A program made the position numbers and the translations under genes. From positions 108,991 to 137,975 of the forward strand of contig CABFPE010000889.1 of assembly GCA_900660155.1 (NCBI GenBank): a DNA stretch of 28,985 nt, in the 5' to 3' direction. A model generated the notes under the pieces. It searched no databases. It was not told the origin of the DNA and worked only from the letters and a program-made list of their open reading frames with translations. The stretch is from Hofstenia miamia (lineage: Eukaryota; Xenacoelomorpha; Acoela; Hofsteniidae). This document shows positions 8,902 through 21,722 of the stretch, in pieces (position 1 is the first letter of the stretch; each line of letters begins with the position of its first letter).

Positions 8902-11085
8902 CATTGTGTCATAAACATACATGCAAAGAAGAAGTAAATGAAATGCTAAAAGACTTGCCCTGATTTTAAAATAATTTGATTTTTCAATAGAAAAATTAAA
9001 TGTCTTAATTTAGTTGTGCATTACCTTAAGCAAATGTTATCTGTAACCTCTCTAGTGGATATTCTCTTAGTTAAAATATGAAAAAAGTTGTTTAAACAAT
9101 GATGCTCTGGTAGTGACTAAAATTCAATTTATCATTTTAAAAACCACTGCCATTTTAGGTTGGCTCTTGATAAAATTTGCCAAAAATGAGCATAAATGAG
9201 GTAAAAATATCAAAAACATTTAAATGATCATCAAAATTTTGTCTTGGGCTAGGAGAAATAGTTGTTTATTAAGTTGTAATCTAGGCTGAATTATATAATA
9301 TTATACAAATTTTCATAATAAGAGTCTGGTAAATATTTTAATATGTATATGTTATAGTTTTGTTGGACTATCTGATGTTAGGTTAGTTTGGACTTTTGGG
9401 GACTTGCAAAGTAAAATCAAAACCCTTTACATTTGGAGTGCTCATCTCCCACTATTATTTAAAATTAGCAATAAAAGATGGTTAATTAGATATAAACTGA
9501 ATTGTTTGTGAAGGTTGTATAAAAATGGAAATTGTTCTATTTCTATCATTTCAATTCTTTGAAAGTAATATGAGTAATAGTTTCTAGTTATTATTTAGTT
9601 AACCTTCAAAAACATCCTATAAGCATCTGCAAGAGAAATGAACTCCTATTGTTACTTAACATTTTCCTTAGTATGAATATAGATGGATATCTGTGCATGT
9701 CTTTAAGCACTATCTCATAAAGCAAATTTGTATTTCATAGATGCTCTTCTATTTAATTCCTAAGAAAGTATGTAATTCATGTTCAATGTGAACTGCATAT
9801 AAGAACCAGAGGTCGCAGTTATGGAATGGTACCCTAAAATTATGAACCATTTTATGGATACTGTTATGGTATGGTGAAAAGAAAAATAGGCCATTATGGA
9901 TGGATGCTTAAAGATATGGACATAGTTTAAATCCATGAATTTATTGTTGCATATACATAATTTCTATTGAGTTTCAAGAAAAAAATTATTACTAATGTCA
10001 TGCATCTCATATTTATAACAATTGAATCAGTATAACTATTTATTTTTCAAGTTTTTTTTAAATAGAAAAACAGGATTTTGGCAGTATATTAACAATTAAA
10101 GTGCTACAAAACCTTACTAAGCAACTTCAGCAGATCTAACAAATAATAAGTATGAAGTTCCTTCTGATTTGCAATAGAAGATTACAAACAAATTCAAATG
10201 ATAAATTTGTTCACATTTTCAATGTTTGTTACTAATGAAGCATGTAATATTGGAAAACAAACAAGTAATAATTGGTGCAGCTTAAAATTTGTTCTGAATA
10301 CTTCAAAAATGTTATGCAAACTAATTTATTGCTTGTGATATCAGTACAATTTAATATTACATAAATGATGATCATTTAACAAATAATTGACATCACTTAA
10401 TGAAATTGCTATTGCAACATGAATCCTAGATCTATTTCCCCATCATTCAATATATTTTACATAATGGTCTTTAAACCATATCAAAGACCATGTGCATCTA
10501 CTTCACTGTTCTCAACATATGTAGATAATCAGGAATTGTGATCCATTAATTTTGGATAACCTTAACAATGCACCATCACAGCTCAAATAGCAGCTAGGAC
10601 TTTGATCTAAACAGAAATTTTAATCTTTTCACACCTATTAATATTTAAGAGATTCAGTTCTTATGTTCTTAATGCAGGTATTTAAATATTTCATCTCATA
10701 GCTTTTCAGCACTATTAGTGATTTTATAGCCTATTTTGTTATTCAACTGCCCTGGATTATGACAGGACTGCAGTAGTGAAATACACTGCTCAACTTTCAT
10801 CACACAATTTATGAGTTATTATGGTAGAAATATGTGCATGATCCAATTTTCCAAACTTCATCTGTGATTTAGCAAGTATATTGGGTTTTTGCAAATTTCA
10901 CCAGTGGCAGCTTTGAGTGGAGCATTTCATTCATTAAAGCAAAAAGTACATGATTTCATTTATCATCTTTTCTTTCTACAATATTTCCTTGTTTCTATTG
11001 GATGGCATTATGAATATTAAAGAATCAAACAGCAGAAGCTCTTCTCTGTGAATTCTATTCTTTACCACAAAATAAATTAATTTAA
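8902..11085. other. Non-coding AT-rich part of left arm
   Basis: No gene or RNA is visible. The stretch aligns through to the right arm (about 24700-26880, minus) with scattered substitutions, roughly 4 percent in a 210-bp sample at 9781-9990 compared by eye. Confidence 0.6.
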
Positions 11086-11144
11086 TGTAGAGTCACTCGG
11101 GGAAATTTTCGTGATTATTATTCATTTCTATTTTGATTGTATTA

Positions 11145-11159
11145 ACGTCATCATGACGT
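11145..11159. promoter_or_regulatory. Palindromic CRE-like site in LTR copy 1 U3
   Basis: ACGTCATCATGACGT is a perfect palindrome around a central base, giving two opposed TGACGT half-sites of the type bound by CREB/ATF bZIP factors. It lies about 90 bp upstream of the TATA box, where LTR enhancers often sit. Copy 2 does not keep it. The factor binding is inferred only. Confidence 0.35.
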
Positions 11160-11251
11160 AATATTTAATTTCGAGCTTGGGAAAATCGATGACATGACTA
11201 TCTAGTGATTAACTGTAGTTGTAAACAAAAACAGGTAATTATTTGAAATTG

Positions 11252-11259
11252 TATAAATT
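11252..11259 (+). promoter_or_regulatory. TATA box of LTR copy 1
   Basis: TATAAATT stands in the position equivalent to TATAAATA in copy 2, after a shared GTAAACAAA-type block. This marks the likely U3-R start and supports the plus orientation. Confidence 0.5.
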
Positions 11260-11937
11260 GAGAAACAATGTTGAGAAAGGTTAATAGATTTTATCTAGCC
11301 TCAATTACTGTTCATTTTCTCTTTCGCTATTTGATTATTGTTTTTTGAATATGAAAATAATTGCTTAAGTGCAGCAACAATTTGGGAGTGCTTTTTAAAA
11401 GTACAGGGCGACATGTAGCTCCTGGAGATTGGCAGATCTTACCAGCCCAAATTGTGGACCTATTAGGTTATGGATATGGTTACACATAAGGCAATAATAA
11501 AACTTTCATTCTATGTTCAACACGTACATGCACTTATACTGTATGACACTGTGATGATACCATGCTGTTGGCTAGCACAAATGTCTGGCAATTACAGACT
11601 ATTATTAAGTGAGCTGAGAGATAACAATGAAAATGAGATGTTTATTTTACTATGAGATAGAAATTAATAAGTGAGACAAATAGGGTAGCACCATGCACTA
11701 GGTCGAGCACTACAATGTTCTTAAAGACTTTGCTTTGGCTGGAAGCCATGTGAGTTGGTCATCTTGGAGTCACCTAAAAGTATTGATTACTTGGATGAAT
11801 TACCAATGTTTATTTGTATAAGTTCTCTCTTAAACCCTTTCCCCAGAATCAGGGCTGTCATCATATCTCTATGTAAAACCTTCTGCAGAGTCAATTAGTT
11901 TTATAGTGTAATTACAATCACAGCCCACGATTCTACA

Positions 11938-13794
11938 TTATAGGTTAGGTGTAAGATATTGTATTTATGTGTCAATAATCTAGCAATAGTGTTAGATTTA
12001 TCTCATTGCAAACAAAATCAATTTAACAATATGATATTATGACTACTAAGGTTCTTTTTATTCTTAACAAGTAAATTAAAAGCCAAAATGTATATATTTA
12101 CACTCAATTTACAGTGTTTTGGGGATTTTCCTTAACATATTTGGTAAGCATTCCTCAAAGAGTAGCATTTTTACAATTATAGTGCAATTGATTATGGATT
12201 TAGGTTTTTTTCTTTTTTGTAGACTGCCTAAAACACTAATGTTTTTGCCTTTTAGCAATTTTTGGTTCATTCCATAAAGTGGTAGTGGGGCATTTAAATA
12301 TCAGTAAAACCTTTTTTGTGTCATGCTGAATCAACTTGATTTGTGTTGACTTTGTATTGAATAGTACATTACATGTTTGCCTAATATAAAAAATGTGTAT
12401 AATTCTGTGATTGAAAAAATATTTCACAAAGATGTCTTCCTGGTCATTGGGGTTGAGGTATATTGTCTAGCAAATGATCATAACTTACTTCAAAGTGCTA
12501 GTATGAAAATCATACTATGTTGGTAGCCCCTCCTTACCAAGTACAAAGTTAAGATTGGATGGTTTTTACAAAAAATTTTTTCTAATCATTTTATGCTAAA
12601 ACCTCATTATCACAGGGGGGGCCTTTCAAGTTTGGTTTTTCCTGTGAATGATGAAGTTAAGCATGAAATTATTTTAGAAAATCCCACATAATATGGTTTT
12701 ATTCAGCTTGCAAGTTAAGCAAATATGTCCAAACTGTCTTCAATCAGCATTCTCAGCATATATAGGGATATGAAAACACTGGTGATATATCATCTTCATC
12801 ATTTTATCTAATAAAAACCATTGATATCAAACTTTTAGAGATATTGTAATTATACCCATTCAATTATTATAGACATAAGATATAATATATGACAATGGAG
12901 ATAAGTTAATCATTTTGTTAAAACCAAATATAAATTCAGTATATGTAAAAAAATTATGAGTTAAGATTATGGTCATGTTTTTAAAATTGCCATTCCATTA
13001 TGGTAGCAAAAATATGTTACATAATTGTATTTTTGCAATCATAAATGTAACTGCATTACTTGATAGTGAGTTTAAAATTATGCTATTCATATGCAATGTG
13101 CCTACTAGACAAGGTCTGAAATTTGAAATCTGACTCAACTCACTTGAGACCCTATTTGACTTGAATTTTAAGATACTGACTCAACTCAACCTGATTTGAA
13201 AGAAAAATTTCCCAATTTGCAGGGATCATTGCAATTTATGCCCATTAAACTCAAGGCCTTATAATTCTCTGAACATAGGTGTTGAGATAACTCAAATCAA
13301 TTTTAAAAAATTGGAAATTTGAAAGACAAAATTTAATTTTATAGTATTGCAGGTATAGCAATGGGCTCTAGTACAAATTTCTAACATTTTCAAGACTGTT
13401 CAAAGCAGCAATAGATGTGTCCATGGCTCACAGTTTCCAAATTTCCTAATAGGATTGGAAAACATTCTTTGAAAATGTGGAAAAAGGCTTGTCCTTTGCT
13501 GTATGATTTTCTATGTTTAAGACATGATTTAATTCAAGATCAAACTTTAATAAAAGTTTTTCAAAATTGTTTAACTTAAACAGTATAAGTCCTCTTAGTT
13601 AATTAATGTCCTTGGGTATGAAGGTTTGTTTAAAGCTTGCTATTTTTCTTACTGAATGAAAATTTGAGAATCAAAAATGCACTTTCAACTACAAATATAT
13701 CATGACGTCTAAGTCAGATACTTAGTATCAGAGTATGTTATAGAACAGTAACTTGAACCCCTCCAACAACATTCATTCCAAAGCCACTGACTAA
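11938..13794. other. Non-coding stretch between the two solo LTRs
   Basis: The 1.86 kb between the LTRs contains no retroelement open frame and is present in the right arm without copy 1, so it is host DNA and not the interior of an element. Notable points are a 7-bp G run (about 12617), a small hairpin AGTATGA-AAA-TCATACT near 12500, and CTGACTCAACTCA twice near 13131 and 13186. The right arm has 17 extra bp here containing the palindrome TAAGGCCTTA (around 24387-24403). The 63-codon minus frame at 12236-12427 looks like chance. Confidence 0.55.
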
Positions 13795-14724
13795 TGTAGA
13801 GTCACTCAGTGACATTTGAATTTTATTATTAAATTTAAATCAAATTCTTACTTTGTAATTTTGTAATTTGTAGTGATTGCGTCACTTTGACTTTACCTCA
13901 GTAATTTCGAGGTTAGTTTACATTGCTATTAATTTGTCCCCTCAATGATGTACTACATGTTGTTTGTTGCTCAATTGAATTTGTGAGAGAATGTGATTGT
14001 ATGATTTGAAATTGTAAACAAAGACAAGTAATTATTGAAACTTTGTATAAATAGGGCAACCAATGTAGCAATTGAGGAATAGTGATTATGAGAGCTTATC
14101 TCACCTCAACGTGTTCAACTCTCTTCAACATTTACTTTTCTTCTTAATTGTATCATTTTTATTATAATGATTGCTTAAGTCACAGTGACAATTTGGGAGT
14201 CCTGCTAACTGCACACCAATTTGACAGCTTTCAAACAATTAGCAGCCTAAATCATGGACTGCATTAAGTTATGGCTAGGCATAGGAAAAATAAGACCCTT
14301 GTTCATTTCTTACATGCACAAATAATAATTATACACTGTGACAATACTATACCACTGGTTAATGTGAATGCAGTTATGTGCTATTTAATAGTGAACTGAG
14401 AAATAAGAACCACTACAAGACTTATATTTGAATTGAGATAGAAATTAAAACATGAGAAAATTGGGATAGCATGGCACACTCAAATCACAGGCTGCCTTCC
14501 CCTCAGGTAGTGCTTTGGCTGGAAGTCATAAGAATTGGTCATCCTGGTTGTTTACCTAAACAGTTACAAGTTACAGTGGATGAATTACCAATGTTGTTTG
14601 TTAGATATATTATTGTTATTTCACTAGAATCGTGGATGTTCTATTAAGGCCTCATTTGTAACCTTCTGCAGAGTCAATTAGTTCTTTGGTAATACCGCAA
14701 TAGTCCCTAGCCACCGATTCTACA
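13795..14724 (+). mobile_element. Solo LTR, copy 2, left-arm version
   Basis: This 930-bp element runs from TGTAGAGTCACTC to CGATTCTACA and is flanked by a perfect 4-bp duplication CTAA (13791-13794 and 14725-14728). A TATA box (TATAAATA followed by GGG) is at 14046-14053. Its target duplication differs from that of copy 1, which supports two separate insertions. Compared with its mirror copy it has TG or CA at seven sites where the right arm keeps CG, and at two further sites one arm has TG and the other CA, as expected from independent decay of an ancestral CG. Confidence 0.75.
14046..14053 (+). promoter_or_regulatory. TATA box of LTR copy 2
   Basis: TATAAATA followed by GGG lies about 250 bp inside the element and is unchanged in the right-arm copy. 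It marks the likely start of R. Confidence 0.55.
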
Positions 14725-14894
14725 CTAATTGTAATGTACACAACTGCTAAGTTTCAACATAAATCACTGTTTGTAATTATGGGCATATATTGATATTTTC
14801 AACCCTCTAAATTTATTTTTCAAAATGGAGGCTACTATGTAATTCTAATTGCTCAAAGCTGTGAAAAATAAGAACACCAAAAAATCCTTTCAGT

Positions 14895-17755
14895 TCTTAG
14901 TAAATTTAAAATTTATTCGAAAAATTATTAAGCGATAAAGGTTTCCAATTTAACCATTCTTTCAATGGAAAAAAATTTTTTTTAATCTTCATAAAAATTT
15001 GTTATTGACACTTTTTGTAAAAAGAATGGGTGAAATAAATGAATTTATAAATAAAATACTGTTCTACATTAATTGCATTTTTTCATGCCTAGATATTATT
15101 TTCCTAAGACATATGTCTATTTCCATATTTCAAAAATAATGAATTTCATATTTTTATTATAATTCAATGAAATTATTTTCTCTTCAAACTGTTTGCAAAA
15201 TTTTGCATTAGCAATTACTGCAGCCACGCAATGCCCCTGCATGCAGGTATAGCTGTAGAACCCAATGCTACTTGGTATGCATTGCTGTGTTGTTCACAAT
15301 ACCCTATAAAATACACAAGTATTTGCTTATTTCGAAAAATTATTAACCATATCAAAATTTGCATTAAAATTCTGTTCACTTTACATCACTGTAAAATTGC
15401 TAAATACTTAGAGAATGGAATTTTGTTCTTACACATGTATAAATAAAATTTTCCTCAAATTATTTTTGGATAAAAATTTTACAAAAATCATTGTATTAGC
15501 ATATGTGTTTTTTGGGCACCACTAAGAAGTGACAAGTTTGATTTTCAAAATGTGATTTTGTTTTAGAAGTGTTCCAAATGACATTATGCTGAATTTCTCT
15601 GTGAAAATATTCATGTATTATTTTCCAATTGTAAGAAATTGCTTAAAATGTAAATTTGATCATTTTTGTAAGAGGTGAAATGTGGGTCTGCTTCACAACT
15701 TTGAAATTGCATGTAATTAACTATAATGTATTGAAAAAAGTAACATTTAGGGGATTACATAATACACAATACATTCTAACATTCCAATTGGGCAATGCAG
15801 AATGCAAGCTGTTCTAATGAAATCTATTCCATTATTCATACCAAGTATTAGACAAAATTGTGTGGATCAGTTATGTGTAATAACAATTTGGGATAAAATA
15901 TAGCAGCTTTCACGAAATTGTAAAACACATGAAATGCTTGTACAAATTCAATTTAGTTATATTTCTGAGAAACAAATGTTTTTAGTGATCCAGTAAAGGC
16001 GAAATTGGTATAAGCCAGAAACTCTAGAAAAATTGTGAAAATAGCTCATGCATGCTTCTAGATTTCTCTTACAAATATTTTGGAAATTTGTTTTATGATT
16101 CATTTCTATTCCTGATTCCATTGAAATTTTACTATTATTTTACTTTGACTAGCAAGACAACATATATTGGTTATCATTGATACATCATGGGAACAATTTC
16201 ATTGGAAGAATTAAAAATCAGCATTGGACAAAATGTTCTAGCATCATTTACAATTTACAAAGAAACATGGTGTTTCTCACACAATATCTAAAAGCTGATG
16301 TGATTAGAACAGAATTTCCAAAATCAAATAATATAATGCATTCCTTAATCATTGTTGAATATGCTGGAAAATGCATATTGTATGCAGGAATATTACTTCA
16401 CTTTACAGTGCTCCCAAAAAGCTATTTAAATCCCTGAATTTAGTTTTTGAGAATAATTTCAAAAAATATCACAGTTCCAAAAAAAATTTGACAATGAAAA
16501 GTTTTACAAAACTTTCAAAGAATGTTATGAGAAATTAAATTCATGAAATCTATGTTCAGGCTCCACAAAAGATTTTTAGTTGAAGGTAGAAAATTGAGAA
16601 ATAAAATGAGACCACTAGTTATTTCATAAGCCTAACCTTCATTGCTATGGAAGATGTAATGAAAAAAAATCAGGTTGCTTCAAATACAGAAGTAGAATTT
16701 TAGAATGCTAACTGGAAAATACCGACCAATAACAGTCAGAAAAGTATGACAACTGATATTTCTTGAGAAACAGCAGTTTAAATTATAACCTATATTTAAT
16801 TATCAACATGAAAAAGAAGAAACCACCCGAAAAAAAATCCATGATAAAATAATTGATATTTTCAAAATTTTATGATAAAAGCATATTGCAAAAATGTTCA
16901 TTCATAGTTGGAAATACATTTTCAGAGATTTATTTGAACATTTGGAACTACATGAAATGCAGTCATATGTTAAATATTTATATTAAAAAATGCCATAAAT
17001 CTGAAATAAGATTAATTTTAAATGCGTAATCTTAGGTTAAGATTCAAACATATCCAAACTATCAAACTGGTTAAAAATTGATAAAAATAATATGATTGAA
17101 AAATAATGTAAAGATGTCCAACTAATGAGAAGGAGTAGTGTAATTTAGTGGTGACGAATGACCATAGAATAAATTTAATATGACTTAGTACACTTCAATA
17201 AAGACATTAATGAGAACTAAAATATAGCTTCTTAGTGACTAATGTTAATGCTATTTCACTAGTAATTAAAGAGTATGAATAGAATAAATAGCTAAGAAAT
17301 TTATGTAAAAAAATATGCTATTCAAGAAAGTCATTTACAAATTCATCAAAATATTCACAACATGTGATAATTTTAGGGAGAACTTAAAGATAAAATCTTT
17401 AAAATTTAGAATAACAGAGTTGAATGTATGATATTTTGCCAACAAATAATTAATTAAATTGTACTTATTAGATTTTGTTTATGCCATCTTGTGATTAATC
17501 AAATCTTTTAAATATTGTTGAAAATTATTGAATTTACTTCTTAAAGCACAAATCTGCCATTAATAAACTTTATTTTTCCATAGTCAGGACACATATACAT
17601 TGATTTTGAATAACTGATTGCAGTAAGTTTGTAAATTATGGCTTGAATAAATATAGGTAGTTTTCTCTGATTAATATAGCTAGCTCTCTATAAATTATAA
17701 TATTGTATTATTTTGCAATATAATTTCATATTATAATTCTAGCAAGTTTCAGTTT

Positions 17756-17791
<36 letters not shown>

Positions 17792-17808
17792 TGCATATAT
17801 TGCATTTC
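14895..17808 (+). repeat. Identical inner segment of the inverted repeat (left)
   Basis: From the last mismatch (14894 T against the complement of 21723 G) to the N run, every stretch I compared is identical to the reverse complement of 18809-21722, with a constant coordinate sum of 36617. The two open frames 15231-15446 and 16177-16437 are mirrored exactly but have no recognisable domain and are probably chance frames in AT-rich DNA. No other gene is seen. Confidence 0.85.
17759..17790. repeat. (TA)16 tract beside the gap (left)
   Basis: This 32-bp pure TA run lies 18 bp from the N run. Its mirror at 18827-18858 has the same length. Confidence 0.95.
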
Positions 17809-18808
17809 NNNNNNNNNNNNNNNNNNNNNNNNNNNNNNNNNNNNNNNNNNNNNNNNNNNNNNNNNNNNNNNNNNNNNNNNNNNNNNNNNNNNNNNNNNNN
17901 NNNNNNNNNNNNNNNNNNNNNNNNNNNNNNNNNNNNNNNNNNNNNNNNNNNNNNNNNNNNNNNNNNNNNNNNNNNNNNNNNNNNNNNNNNNNNNNNNNNN
18001 NNNNNNNNNNNNNNNNNNNNNNNNNNNNNNNNNNNNNNNNNNNNNNNNNNNNNNNNNNNNNNNNNNNNNNNNNNNNNNNNNNNNNNNNNNNNNNNNNNNN
18101 NNNNNNNNNNNNNNNNNNNNNNNNNNNNNNNNNNNNNNNNNNNNNNNNNNNNNNNNNNNNNNNNNNNNNNNNNNNNNNNNNNNNNNNNNNNNNNNNNNNN
18201 NNNNNNNNNNNNNNNNNNNNNNNNNNNNNNNNNNNNNNNNNNNNNNNNNNNNNNNNNNNNNNNNNNNNNNNNNNNNNNNNNNNNNNNNNNNNNNNNNNNN
18301 NNNNNNNNNNNNNNNNNNNNNNNNNNNNNNNNNNNNNNNNNNNNNNNNNNNNNNNNNNNNNNNNNNNNNNNNNNNNNNNNNNNNNNNNNNNNNNNNNNNN
18401 NNNNNNNNNNNNNNNNNNNNNNNNNNNNNNNNNNNNNNNNNNNNNNNNNNNNNNNNNNNNNNNNNNNNNNNNNNNNNNNNNNNNNNNNNNNNNNNNNNNN
18501 NNNNNNNNNNNNNNNNNNNNNNNNNNNNNNNNNNNNNNNNNNNNNNNNNNNNNNNNNNNNNNNNNNNNNNNNNNNNNNNNNNNNNNNNNNNNNNNNNNNN
18601 NNNNNNNNNNNNNNNNNNNNNNNNNNNNNNNNNNNNNNNNNNNNNNNNNNNNNNNNNNNNNNNNNNNNNNNNNNNNNNNNNNNNNNNNNNNNNNNNNNNN
18701 NNNNNNNNNNNNNNNNNNNNNNNNNNNNNNNNNNNNNNNNNNNNNNNNNNNNNNNNNNNNNNNNNNNNNNNNNNNNNNNNNNNNNNNNNNNNNNNNNNNN
18801 NNNNNNNN
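17809..18808. other. Assembly gap of exactly 1000 N
   Basis: The round number indicates a placeholder gap of unknown true size. The two open frames that span it, 17726-18817 minus and 17800-18891 plus, are artefacts of unread bases. The sequence on both sides is the same 8 bases in opposite orientation (TGCATTTC / GAAATGCA). Confidence 0.98.
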
Positions 18809-18825
18809 GAAATGCAATATATGCA

Positions 18826-18861
<36 letters not shown>

Positions 18862-21722
18862 AAACTGAAACTTGCTAGAATTATAATATGAAATTATATT
18901 GCAAAATAATACAATATTATAATTTATAGAGAGCTAGCTATATTAATCAGAGAAAACTACCTATATTTATTCAAGCCATAATTTACAAACTTACTGCAAT
19001 CAGTTATTCAAAATCAATGTATATGTGTCCTGACTATGGAAAAATAAAGTTTATTAATGGCAGATTTGTGCTTTAAGAAGTAAATTCAATAATTTTCAAC
19101 AATATTTAAAAGATTTGATTAATCACAAGATGGCATAAACAAAATCTAATAAGTACAATTTAATTAATTATTTGTTGGCAAAATATCATACATTCAACTC
19201 TGTTATTCTAAATTTTAAAGATTTTATCTTTAAGTTCTCCCTAAAATTATCACATGTTGTGAATATTTTGATGAATTTGTAAATGACTTTCTTGAATAGC
19301 ATATTTTTTTACATAAATTTCTTAGCTATTTATTCTATTCATACTCTTTAATTACTAGTGAAATAGCATTAACATTAGTCACTAAGAAGCTATATTTTAG
19401 TTCTCATTAATGTCTTTATTGAAGTGTACTAAGTCATATTAAATTTATTCTATGGTCATTCGTCACCACTAAATTACACTACTCCTTCTCATTAGTTGGA
19501 CATCTTTACATTATTTTTCAATCATATTATTTTTATCAATTTTTAACCAGTTTGATAGTTTGGATATGTTTGAATCTTAACCTAAGATTACGCATTTAAA
19601 ATTAATCTTATTTCAGATTTATGGCATTTTTTAATATAAATATTTAACATATGACTGCATTTCATGTAGTTCCAAATGTTCAAATAAATCTCTGAAAATG
19701 TATTTCCAACTATGAATGAACATTTTTGCAATATGCTTTTATCATAAAATTTTGAAAATATCAATTATTTTATCATGGATTTTTTTTCGGGTGGTTTCTT
19801 CTTTTTCATGTTGATAATTAAATATAGGTTATAATTTAAACTGCTGTTTCTCAAGAAATATCAGTTGTCATACTTTTCTGACTGTTATTGGTCGGTATTT
19901 TCCAGTTAGCATTCTAAAATTCTACTTCTGTATTTGAAGCAACCTGATTTTTTTTCATTACATCTTCCATAGCAATGAAGGTTAGGCTTATGAAATAACT
20001 AGTGGTCTCATTTTATTTCTCAATTTTCTACCTTCAACTAAAAATCTTTTGTGGAGCCTGAACATAGATTTCATGAATTTAATTTCTCATAACATTCTTT
20101 GAAAGTTTTGTAAAACTTTTCATTGTCAAATTTTTTTTGGAACTGTGATATTTTTTGAAATTATTCTCAAAAACTAAATTCAGGGATTTAAATAGCTTTT
20201 TGGGAGCACTGTAAAGTGAAGTAATATTCCTGCATACAATATGCATTTTCCAGCATATTCAACAATGATTAAGGAATGCATTATATTATTTGATTTTGGA
20301 AATTCTGTTCTAATCACATCAGCTTTTAGATATTGTGTGAGAAACACCATGTTTCTTTGTAAATTGTAAATGATGCTAGAACATTTTGTCCAATGCTGAT
20401 TTTTAATTCTTCCAATGAAATTGTTCCCATGATGTATCAATGATAACCAATATATGTTGTCTTGCTAGTCAAAGTAAAATAATAGTAAAATTTCAATGGA
20501 ATCAGGAATAGAAATGAATCATAAAACAAATTTCCAAAATATTTGTAAGAGAAATCTAGAAGCATGCATGAGCTATTTTCACAATTTTTCTAGAGTTTCT
20601 GGCTTATACCAATTTCGCCTTTACTGGATCACTAAAAACATTTGTTTCTCAGAAATATAACTAAATTGAATTTGTACAAGCATTTCATGTGTTTTACAAT
20701 TTCGTGAAAGCTGCTATATTTTATCCCAAATTGTTATTACACATAACTGATCCACACAATTTTGTCTAATACTTGGTATGAATAATGGAATAGATTTCAT
20801 TAGAACAGCTTGCATTCTGCATTGCCCAATTGGAATGTTAGAATGTATTGTGTATTATGTAATCCCCTAAATGTTACTTTTTTCAATACATTATAGTTAA
20901 TTACATGCAATTTCAAAGTTGTGAAGCAGACCCACATTTCACCTCTTACAAAAATGATCAAATTTACATTTTAAGCAATTTCTTACAATTGGAAAATAAT
21001 ACATGAATATTTTCACAGAGAAATTCAGCATAATGTCATTTGGAACACTTCTAAAACAAAATCACATTTTGAAAATCAAACTTGTCACTTCTTAGTGGTG
21101 CCCAAAAAACACATATGCTAATACAATGATTTTTGTAAAATTTTTATCCAAAAATAATTTGAGGAAAATTTTATTTATACATGTGTAAGAACAAAATTCC
21201 ATTCTCTAAGTATTTAGCAATTTTACAGTGATGTAAAGTGAACAGAATTTTAATGCAAATTTTGATATGGTTAATAATTTTTCGAAATAAGCAAATACTT
21301 GTGTATTTTATAGGGTATTGTGAACAACACAGCAATGCATACCAAGTAGCATTGGGTTCTACAGCTATACCTGCATGCAGGGGCATTGCGTGGCTGCAGT
21401 AATTGCTAATGCAAAATTTTGCAAACAGTTTGAAGAGAAAATAATTTCATTGAATTATAATAAAAATATGAAATTCATTATTTTTGAAATATGGAAATAG
21501 ACATATGTCTTAGGAAAATAATATCTAGGCATGAAAAAATGCAATTAATGTAGAACAGTATTTTATTTATAAATTCATTTATTTCACCCATTCTTTTTAC
21601 AAAAAGTGTCAATAACAAATTTTTATGAAGATTAAAAAAAATTTTTTTCCATTGAAAGAATGGTTAAATTGGAAACCTTTATCGCTTAATAATTTTTCGA
21701 ATAAATTTTAAATTTACTAAGA
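18809..21722 (-). repeat. Identical inner segment of the inverted repeat (right)
   Basis: The mirror of 14895-17808 with no difference found by eye. Just beyond it, at 21723, the first substitution appears, followed within a few bases by an extra A in the right arm. Confidence 0.85.
18827..18858. repeat. (TA)16 tract beside the gap (right)
   Basis: The mirror of 17759-17790, with identical length. Confidence 0.95.

Larger units (their letters stand above)
11086..11937 (+). mobile_element. Solo LTR, copy 1 (present only in left arm)
   Basis: The element starts TGTAGAGTCACTC and ends CGATTCTACA, so it has TG...CA ends with the short inverted repeat TGTAGA/TCTACA usual for LTRs. It is flanked by TTAA on the left (11082-11085) and TTAT on the right, a 4-bp target duplication with one change. 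A TATA box (TATAAATT, 11252-11259) lies about 165 bp in, and AATAAA follows near 11496. It shares many blocks with copy 2, for example AATTGCTTAAGT, ACAATTTGGGAGT, CTTTGGCTGGAAG, ATGAATTACCAATGTT and CTTCTGCAGAGTCAATTAG. The right arm has the empty site, so this is a separate insertion and not one LTR of a full element with copy 2. It keeps about ten CpG sites, suggesting it is younger than copy 2. The 61-codon frame at 11470-11655 inside it is not a gene. The superfamily (for example Gypsy or BEL) cannot be fixed without internal coding sequence. Confidence 0.7.
6616..17808 (+). repeat. Left arm of giant inverted repeat
   Basis: This 11.2-kb stretch matches the reverse complement of 18809-28985. 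Paired positions sum to 36617 for the inner 2.9 kb (for example 15231 with 21386, 16177 with 20440). They sum to about 35617 near 8409 and 35601 at the outer end, because the left arm has about 1 kb more. A solo LTR of 852 bp (11086-11937) and a 164-bp segment (8738-8901) account for almost all of that excess; smaller indels, including a 17-bp segment present only on the right, account for the rest. The arm starts at or near the TA tract at 6617-6633, which pairs with the TA tract at the window end. No credible gene lies in it. The open frame at 8047-8409 differs from its mirror only by amino-acid-changing substitutions in the shared 100 codons, as expected for non-coding DNA. Confidence 0.95.

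Noticed and set aside
11086..14724. One complete LTR retrotransposon with the two LTRs as its ends
   Set aside because: The two copies have different target duplications (TTAA and CTAA) and different lengths. The sequence between them has no retroelement frame and is present in the right arm without copy 1.
15231..16437. Identical mirrored frames 15231-15446 and 16177-16437 as conserved genes
   Set aside because: Identity to 21171-21386 and 20180-20440 only reflects the identical inner arms. Neither has a domain, a good start context or splice partners.
17726..18891. Two 363-codon frames across the middle of the window
   Set aside because: They consist almost entirely of unread N bases plus TA-repeat codons.
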